Virus record (IMG/VR): IMGVR_UViG_3300027730_000111
Span: 1-28,254 of that record
Length of the DNA: 28,254 bases
Direction: 5' to 3' (one strand)
From: a virus
Part shown: positions 23,502-28,254 of the stretch, in pieces
Position numbering within the stretch: position 1 is the first letter of the stretch
How the letters are laid out: every line of letters begins with the position of its first letter
The notes under the pieces: generated by a model
What the model was told of the DNA's origin: nothing
What the model saw: the letters and a program-made list of their open reading frames with translations, nothing else
Database searches by the model: none
Program-made: the position numbers and the translations under genes

Positions 23502-24931
23502 TAGATTGTAAATCCTGGCATTGAAGTGCGGCTATTATTAATATCTATAATACCTCTGCTAGCCTGCTTTCTGTAATCATCTCTAAAGCTTTCAATTAAA
23601 CCTGTATTGATTGGTTGGGACTTTTGTTGTTCTCTATTTTGTGAAACTGTAAGACTATTTGACGGCTGTATACTGGGTAGATAGGCTAAAATCTGCCCAG
23701 CAATGGACTTTAGTTCATCTATTGATCCTTTTAATTCCTTAGAAGATGTTGCCGTTGCTTTTGCCATATTTGTTAGATTTTCATTCATTGATTTTAATGC
23801 ATTTTCTGAAAGACTGGTCGCTGGTGATACTGGCTCCTGTACTGGGGCATTCTGCTGAGGATACTGCTTGGCTATATTAGCAATTATTTCATTTATATTC
23901 TCCTCTGCAGCCGGGTACTTTTCTGCTTCATTAATAGGCGACATCGGTTCTTCAGTAGGTTTAGCAATTGGTGTGGGCGGCGTATTATTAACCGGTGATG
24001 GGTTTACAGTTTCAGGCATAGTTTGTAAGGGTTCTATATTCTTGTTCTGCAAAACTGGAGCTTCAACAGGTGTGATAGGCTCAGGCAGCGCAACATTTAA
24101 GGTAGCTTGTTGTGCCTTCTTTTCATCTACCTGTGTTACCAGATTTCTTTTAAGTGTTTGCAGGGTGTTTGCTTCTTCTACATTTTCTGGCAACTTATCA
24201 AAGTCAAAAAATGGATATTCCTCACGTAGCTGACGTTCTTGTTCTACAGTAATAGGTGCATTTTGTTTATCTTCGCGCAAAACATCATTTAAATCTGCAG
24301 GGGGTTTCATATTATTGGATGTAGCTGGCTCGTTGCTTGGAGCAATTACAGGTATGTTTTTAGAGGTATTATTCTGCCTACTATTCAACTGCGATAATAA
24401 ATCTTTCTTAAACGTTTCAAATCGTTTTGCTTGCTCTTCGCTTTCTGGAAGCTTATCAAAGTCGAAAAAAGGATATTCTTTACGTAACTGACGCTCTTGC
24501 TCTGTAGTAATGTTTTGTTCTATGAGAGGCTTAATCTCTTTAGAATTATCAGAAGTAGTAGATAATATTTGTGTGGGTGGAAGTGTATCAGTATTCAGAG
24601 GTGTTTGGGGTTGAATCTCCTGTTTTTCTAATGGAGTAGTAACAGGTGAAGGCTCTTCAGTTTTTATACTAACTGGTAGCTCTACTTCTTCTACCTTAGG
24701 CAGAGTTACATCTTTTGATGTTGTAGTAACAGGTTTAGGACGATTTACAGGTTTAATATCTGCAAAAGTAACTTTGCGAGTACGCTCGGTGAGCGTTTTT
24801 TCTAGAGCGTCCAAGTCTTCTTGACTCATATTATTAAGCTGCTCTCTTGGCACACTATATGTTTTTGCATACAGATCTTTATAAGAGCTTTGTGCTTTAT
24901 CTAGAGCATCACTATTAACATCATAGTCCAT
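23501..24931 (-). CDS. Proline-rich repeat protein in the tape-measure (gp29) slot
   Basis: 476 residues. In T4 the gene immediately before gp48 is gp29, the tape measure, and this gene holds that slot, but its composition is unlike a classic helical tape measure. Residues 60-140 and 185-230 are Pro/Thr/Glu-rich and probably disordered. A 42-residue segment is duplicated at 141-182 and 227-268, with core QERQLR[KE]EYPFFDFDKLPE. The C-terminal 120 residues return to helix (SENALKSMNENLTNMAKATA, SSKELKGSIDELKSIAGQIL). The N-terminus is also helical (ALDKAQSSYKDLYAKTY). A TATAAATA element lies 4 nt before the ATG. It may be a tape measure or an assembly scaffold with two docking copies. Function is not established; a larger tape measure could lie outside the window. 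Confidence 0.82.
   Translation of the reverse strand: MDYDVNSDALDKAQSSYKDLYAKTYSVPREQLNNMSQEDLDALEKTLTERTRKVTFADIKPVNRPKPVTTTSKDVTLPKVEEVELPVSIKTEEPSPVTTPLEKQEIQPQTPLNTDTLPPTQILSTTSDNSKEIKPLIEQNITTEQERQLRKEYPFFDFDKLPESEEQAKRFETFKKDLLSQLNSRQNNTSKNIPVIAPSNEPATSNNMKPPADLNDVLREDKQNAPITVEQERQLREEYPFFDFDKLPENVEEANTLQTLKRNLVTQVDEKKAQQATLNVALPEPITPVEAPVLQNKNIEPLQTMPETVNPSPVNNTPPTPIAKPTEEPMSPINEAEKYPAAEENINEIIANIAKQYPQQNAPVQEPVSPATSLSENALKSMNENLTNMAKATATSSKELKGSIDELKSIAGQILAYLPSIQPSNSLTVSQNREQQKSQPINTGLIESFRDDYRKQASRGIIDINNSRTSMPGFTI
24128..24511 (-). repeat. Intragenic duplication, two 126-bp copies 258 bp apart
   Basis: Copies at 24386-24511 and 24128-24253 encode residues 141-182 and 227-268 of the proline-rich protein. 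Protein identity is near complete across the 12-residue core EYPFFDFDKLPE and the preceding QERQLR. DNA identity is lower, with third-position differences, so the copies are not a recent duplication. The conserved part is the aromatic FFDFD core, which suggests selection for binding. Confidence 0.8.
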
Positions 24932-24935
24932 AATA

Positions 24936-24943
24936 TATTTATA
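24936..24943 (-). promoter_or_regulatory. T4-late-type TATAAATA element before the proline-rich gene
   Basis: On the minus strand the gap after the gp26-like gene reads TTATAAATATATTATGG: an exact TATAAATA, 4 nt, then the ATG at 24931. It would let the genes from here to the hub be transcribed separately from the sheath/tube genes. No Shine-Dalgarno sequence is visible. Confidence 0.5.
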
Positions 24944-24954
24944 ACAAAATTATC

Positions 24955-25800
24955 TTACAGGCTTACAGAGCTATCTGTAGTAGCTGACTCCTTTTCTGTA
25001 TTAAAGATATTAAGATAGATATCACACTCCGAAGGTGTTAAATTATTAATAGTATTACTGTCCAAATTTAATTTTGTAAGTAAGGTATATTTCTTTTTAT
25101 AAAGACTTTGTGCTTGAGGAATGAAGGTCGATTTCAAGAATCCAAACAGTGTATTTCCTAGAAGATTAAACCTGACTGAATAAAAATCTTTTAGTTGTTT
25201 GTCATTATTAATAATGTAAACAGATTCAAATGCTTGGTCATATTTACGAAGATGATTATAAATTTCCGTAATAGCGGTCTTATCAATAGTATTAAAGAAT
25301 TTTTCTTTTGTATTTTGGTCAAAAGCTCCTGGATAAAAATCTTTATTATTGATACGAATTTTAAAGATACTTTCATGCAAATAATTAACTGAATATAACT
25401 CCTTAACAGGTGTAAATGCAATCTCTATATCATCTAATTTTAAATTTTCAATAGTAGGAATTACAAGTTCTGATAAATCTGTAAGTATATCGAAAAGATT
25501 AAATGTAAGAGCACATGTACTCTCATCTGTATTTTTAGCACGGTAAAACAACTGACCTGATACAGACGAGGCTCTTAAAAATAGTAATAAAAACCATTTA
25601 TCATAGCGAGTGAGTTTATAGAAAAGTTCTTTTTGTTCTAAATTTTCTTGAAGAATATCGTTAAATGTTTGATTTAAACTTTCATCATCTTCATTTAGTA
25701 TGTATTTACTAATTATCTCTAACTGATACATCTTTAACTCAGCAATTTTAAGATATTGCTTTAAACTTGGGGCCCAGCAATTAAGATAAAAAGAGTGCAT
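24955..25800 (-). CDS. Probable baseplate hub assembly protein, gp26 type
   Basis: 281 residues. T4 gp26 and its relatives are hub components or assembly chaperones. The pattern fits: a start motif WAPSLKQYLKIAELKMYQLE, a helix ISKYILNEDDESLNQTFNDI, then RYDKWFLLLFLRASSVSG (the DxxxLxxxLRxxSxG signature of this group), a cysteine segment CALTFNLFDILTDL, and beta strands with basic residues (KLDDIEIAFTPVKELYSVNY). The second half is helical (FFNTIDKTAITEIYNHLRKY) and ends with LTPSECDIYLNIF. The gene starts on a base shared with the stop of the gp54-like gene (TAATG). Position between tube-initiator and tape-measure-slot genes agrees with hub assembly. T4 gp51 is another candidate. No catalytic motif is visible. 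Confidence 0.75.
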   Translation of the reverse strand: MHSFYLNCWAPSLKQYLKIAELKMYQLEIISKYILNEDDESLNQTFNDILQENLEQKELFYKLTRYDKWFLLLFLRASSVSGQLFYRAKNTDESTCALTFNLFDILTDLSELVIPTIENLKLDDIEIAFTPVKELYSVNYLHESIFKIRINNKDFYPGAFDQNTKEKFFNTIDKTAITEIYNHLRKYDQAFESVYIINNDKQLKDFYSVRFNLLGNTLFGFLKSTFIPQAQSLYKKKYTLLTKLNLDSNTINNLTPSECDIYLNIFNTEKESATTDSSVSL

Positions 25801-26738
25801 TAGAAGAATCCTGCAAGATCTAAGGTTCGTGAAGCGGCATCTTGAAGAGGAGAAACTTGTGGTGTATAATTACCATTTGTAATGCCGCTCACTGTGTTAA
25901 TAATATCTGCTAGCGGAAAATACATACTATTTTCTATTGTATAGTTTGTGTAGATAAAATTAACATCATATATTGTTGCAGCGTTAGGCTCGTCGTAGCT
26001 AAGATTTATATTGTTTACAAGTGTTGGGACACAATTATAGAATCTAAACACCTTTCTAGGTATTTGACTTATATTTTGATAGCTTCGTGTATAGCAAAGT
26101 AGGGTAATATTACTTTTTACATTACGTATATCCTTTTGCCCGGGCGTATCACCCGGGTAGGCTACTAACCCTAGATGATTTGCCAGCATAACCCATGGAC
26201 GAAATACATTATCTACAATACTAGTATTTGTTTCAAGGAAGCCTAGACGGAGCGGTTTACCTGCATAGCCCATTCTGTTTTCAGCCATAATACCAGGTAT
26301 AAATCCACGACTCTTACCGCTTGAGCCGATAGTAATATCACCCACAAAGAAAGATTCTTGCGGTATCATAGCAGTTTGCGCAAATACACAACCAATTACT
26401 TTTTGAAAAGGAAAACTAGTTAATAATGTCTTTGCTTGATCTATATCATAGCCCTTTTTAGCACCATCAACACGTTCTAATTGCTGTAAGATGTTTGTGT
26501 TGAGAAGACGTGGAAAAGAATCTATTACGGCAATCCATTGCGATTGAAGAGGTATTGAAGTTAACCAACTTTGTAATTGTAATAAGAAGTAATCCCGTGT
26601 ACTAATTAATGGTACCCCTGGAATATTGAATCCAAGTACGTTTGTTATTTGTGGTTGACTGAGAGGGTTGGTTCCTCTTCCGATGCCAATAGCGTTATTG
26701 GTTAATCCTTCGAATGCATTAGTTAGCGGATTATTCAT
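25800..26738 (-). CDS. Tail-tube initiator, gp54 type (tube-fold protein)
   Basis: 312 residues from ATG 26738. gp54 caps the baseplate and starts tube growth, and it has a tube-like beta domain. The C-terminal half shows it: SRGFIPGIMAENRMGYAG, PLRLGFLETNTSIVDNVFRPWV (tube-type FLE...DNxxRPW helix), ITLLCYTRSYQN, KVFRFYNCVPTLVNNINLSY and YDVNFIYTNY. The phrase FYNCVP...LSYD...YDVNFIY closely follows the end of gp54 and gp19 type proteins. A well-placed GGAG lies 9 nt before the ATG. Two TTG codons upstream (to 26744) extend the frame, but would leave only 3 nt to the GGAG, so they are not preferred. The gene directly follows the tube gene. T4 gp54 is about 320 residues, a good match in length. 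Confidence 0.82.
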   Translation of the reverse strand: MNNPLTNAFEGLTNNAIGIGRGTNPLSQPQITNVLGFNIPGVPLISTRDYFLLQLQSWLTSIPLQSQWIAVIDSFPRLLNTNILQQLERVDGAKKGYDIDQAKTLLTSFPFQKVIGCVFAQTAMIPQESFFVGDITIGSSGKSRGFIPGIMAENRMGYAGKPLRLGFLETNTSIVDNVFRPWVMLANHLGLVAYPGDTPGQKDIRNVKSNITLLCYTRSYQNISQIPRKVFRFYNCVPTLVNNINLSYDEPNAATIYDVNFIYTNYTIENSMYFPLADIINTVSGITNGNYTPQVSPLQDAASRTLDLAGFF

Positions 26739-26743
26739 CAACA

Positions 26744-26771
26744 ATTACTCCAATATATTTATCGGAGTAAT
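26744..26771 (-). promoter_or_regulatory. Hairpin with ribosome-binding site in its stem and promoter-like element in its loop
   Basis: On the minus strand ATTACTCC, 12 nt, GGAGTAAT: a perfect 8-bp stem in the 39-nt gap between the tube and gp54-like genes. The 3' arm contains the GGAG that serves the gp54-like start, and the loop begins with GATAAATA (26756-26763). In a read-through message the ribosome-binding site would be paired. In a message started at the loop element the 5' arm would be missing. Confidence 0.5.
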
Positions 26772-26777
26772 GTTATT

Positions 26778-27323
26778 TTAGGACTGGCGAGTAAAATAAT
26801 GGTAGGCTAGCTTCACGTCAAACGAAACAATATCGCCTTTACCAGCTGAGAAATCATACTTAATGCCGCCAACTTCTCTAATGCTTACACCGATTAATTG
26901 ATATTGAGCAACTTTCTCCATCTTAGTATCGAGTTGAACTAGATCGATTACACTTGCTTGTGTTGGGGTGAAGTAATTGCCTGTGCTATTGGTATCGTTA
27001 AAGGTATCACGCGTCCAATCTTCAAATTTCTGTCTGATGTTATTTTTAGCATCATTGTAGAATGTTAATGAGTAATTAGCACTGTCTGGGTATGCAGCAA
27101 CACCAGGAAGGTTAAAATTTAACCCCATGTAGCTTGTTGTTACATTGTTAATTTGTCTAGCGGGTAGTGAAGCAGATCTTGCGTAAACTAAATCATTCTC
27201 ATCAAAGGTGGTTGTGGTGCCTCCGGGGGAGATACTCAATACCCTGAATTGAATATCGCGTTGAAAATCACGCGCAGAAGCTACTCTATAAAAATCCGAG
27301 ATGAGTTGTTTTACGGCTGGCAT
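26778..27323 (-). CDS. Tail tube protein, gp19 type
   Basis: 181 residues (T4 gp19 is 163). It stacks as hexameric rings to form the inner tube through which DNA passes. The N-terminus LISDFYRVASARDFQRDIQF is the typical amphipathic start. It is followed by DLVYARSASLPARQINNVTT (the xxCxxAxLP[AG]RxI element of tube proteins), MGLNFNLPGVAAYPDS, SLTFYNDAKNNIRQKFEDW (helix conserved as ND...IRxKFxxW) and the closing strands YQLIGVSIREVGG and VSFDVKLAYHYF. Its place directly after the sheath gene is the T4 order. A strong AAAGGAG lies upstream at 27340-27346 but 16 nt from the ATG, with an AATAAATA between, so the start region is unusual. Confidence 0.93.
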   Translation of the reverse strand: MPAVKQLISDFYRVASARDFQRDIQFRVLSISPGGTTTTFDENDLVYARSASLPARQINNVTTSYMGLNFNLPGVAAYPDSANYSLTFYNDAKNNIRQKFEDWTRDTFNDTNSTGNYFTPTQASVIDLVQLDTKMEKVAQYQLIGVSIREVGGIKYDFSAGKGDIVSFDVKLAYHYFTRQS

Positions 27324-27331
27324 AGTATTAT

Positions 27332-27339
27332 TATTTATT
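27332..27339 (-). promoter_or_regulatory. Late-promoter-like AATAAATA next to a distant Shine-Dalgarno
   Basis: On the minus strand AAAAAAGGAGAATAAATA, then 8 nt, then ATG of the tube gene. The AAAGGAG (27340-27346) is the best Shine-Dalgarno in the window but sits too far from the ATG for normal use. A promoter at the AATAAATA would produce a message lacking it. Confidence 0.4.
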
Positions 27340-27352
27340 CTCCTTTTTTAGT

Positions 27353-28254
27353 TTAGGCTAATAACTCCTGGAAGTTTTGGCTAGTACGAGTTGCGTAGAA
27401 GCTTACCAAGATAAACTCTGCAGCACGTACTGGCTTGAGATAGATATCTACCTTCATTTCGTTATTATCAATAACATCTGGTGTATTATTTCGCTCATCG
27501 CAAATAATGAGGTAGTCATAAACACCTTCTGTGTTCTTGGCATTCTCAAAAATTGGAGTGAGCGTATTAATTACTTGAGTTCTCGTAAACAATGTATTAG
27601 GTTCAAATATGAAGAACTTAACTGTATCACGAGTTGCAACTTCAAGATTGAGGAACAATCTACGTACATTAATACGATCAAACGCACTGGGTTTCTTTAG
27701 CAGTGTCTTTTGACCGAAGATTACAAAACCTTCAACGGGGAAGAAGGCAACTGGATTCAAGCCAAATTTATAAAGCTGATCGCGTTGCTTCATCTTAGGA
27801 TATACACCCAAATCATTAACACCAAGAAGAACTCCTCTTGTGAATCCAGCTGGTGCAAACCAAGGTTGGAAGTTAGCATCAGTATTACCCATTGCAGCAG
27901 CTGCAAAGCCACTAAATGGTACCCATACTTGTCTATTTGTAGCAGGATCAATTACTTGAGCTACTGTTGCATATGTACAAGCATAGCTCGAATCAATTAA
28001 ACTAAATTGATGACGTAGCGGCCAGTAGATGTGCTGACTGAAGTTTGTAGAGCTATAACCATCTGCTGCAGGATCTGGATCGAGACCCGCATTGGGTCCC
28101 CATAATTTCTTTGTATTGATTACTTTATTATTGTCACCTTGGACAAATATATGTCTTAGCGCATCAAGAATAACCAAGAAATCTTTTCTTTGATTCTGCG
28201 CTTGTTGTACGAAGATACTAGCAATACTATTGTATGTTGAGCGAATGAGTAATC
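27353..28254 (-). CDS. Tail sheath protein, gp18 type (C-terminal part; 5' end outside window)
   Basis: The frame is open to the right edge (about 300 residues seen). T4 gp18 is 659 residues, so roughly the C-terminal half is present. The sheath contracts to drive the tube into the host. The inner conserved domain is clear: IFVQQAQNQRKDFLVILDAL, then PWFAPAGFTRGVL, RDQLYKFGLNPVAFF, VIFGQKTLLKKPSAFDRINV (the GNRTL/GQKTL and RINVRR elements), VRRLFLNLEVATRDTVKFFI, FEPNTLFTR, DYLIICDERNNTPDVIDNNE, VDIYLKPVRAAEFILVSFYA. The LKPxRAAEFI-xxxFxATR ending is diagnostic for contractile sheaths. An internal TTG at 28177 could be taken as a start, but the protein clearly continues upstream in frame. Confidence 0.95.
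   Translation of the reverse strand, partial: LLIRSTYNSIASIFVQQAQNQRKDFLVILDALRHIFVQGDNNKVINTKKLWGPNAGLDPDPAADGYSSTNFSQHIYWPLRHQFSLIDSSYACTYATVAQVIDPATNRQVWVPFSGFAAAAMGNTDANFQPWFAPAGFTRGVLLGVNDLGVYPKMKQRDQLYKFGLNPVAFFPVEGFVIFGQKTLLKKPSAFDRINVRRLFLNLEVATRDTVKFFIFEPNTLFTRTQVINTLTPIFENAKNTEGVYDYLIICDERNNTPDVIDNNEMKVDIYLKPVRAAEFILVSFYATRTSQNFQELLA

Noticed and set aside
24128-24511. Repeat as a sequencing or assembly artefact
   Set aside because: The two copies differ at many third positions and in their flanks, so they are genuine diverged copies.
26739-26744. TTG start two codons upstream for the gp54-like gene
   Set aside because: It would leave only 3 nt to the GGAG, whereas the ATG at 26738 has 9 nt.
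28175-28177. TTG as the start of a short 274-residue sheath protein
   Set aside because: The frame continues upstream with sheath-like sequence to the window edge, so this is an internal codon of a partial gene.
1-28254. tRNA genes, insertion sequences, CRISPR arrays, rRNA
   Set aside because: Coding genes fill nearly the whole window and no cloverleaf, terminal inverted repeat pair or regular direct-repeat array was noticed.

Overview
The window is an almost gap-free, AT-rich stretch of a contractile-tailed (T4-like) bacteriophage genome. Recognisable on the minus strand are a tail sheath (gp18 type), tail tube (gp19 type), tube-initiator and tube-cap proteins (gp54 and gp48 types), wedge proteins (gp53, gp25 and gp6 types), a baseplate hub (gp27 type), a sliding-clamp loader ATPase (gp44 type) and a dUTPase. 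Together these place it among T4-like myoviruses (class Caudoviricetes). The AT-rich composition and the look of several proteins suggest an aquatic T4-like phage, of the broad kind known from cyanobacteria or SAR11-like hosts. That is inference: no host-specific or photosynthesis gene is present.

Layout, from right to left in the direction of transcription. (1) 28254-19338 is the tail-tube and hub module: sheath, tube, gp54-like, gp26-like, a proline-rich repeat protein in the slot T4 uses for its tape measure, gp48-like tube cap, gp53-like wedge, gp27-like hub, and a helical protein of unknown role. Neighbours are joined by TAATG or ATGA stop/start overlaps, except where an nATAAATA element sits between genes. 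(2) 19381-16866 is an island of mixed strands: a possible small terminase on plus, dUTPase and clamp loader on minus, and a protein of unknown function on plus. Both plus genes overlap their convergent neighbours tail to tail. (3) 16815-14477 holds the wedge genes gp25-like and gp6-like. (4) 14475-1 holds five very large or odd virion proteins built from PKD, NHL-like propeller, InlB-type repeat, L-type-lectin-like, FG-GAP-like and LamG-like modules. They probably form the baseplate periphery and the adhesion apparatus. The last one runs off the left edge.

The genes work together as one contractile injection machine: sheath and tube, tube cap and initiator, hub, wedge ring, then a set of carbohydrate- or protein-binding adhesins. 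The recurring element [TGCA]ATAAATA lies 4-8 nt upstream of many start codons. It matches the T4 late promoter core (TATAAATA) and would give nearly leaderless messages. There is no intergenic region above about 50 bases, no tRNA, no insertion sequence and no CRISPR array. The tail lysozyme/spike gene (gp5 type), the small clamp-loader subunit (gp62 type) and the capsid genes are not in the window. Functional calls rest on reading motifs by eye; no database search was run.
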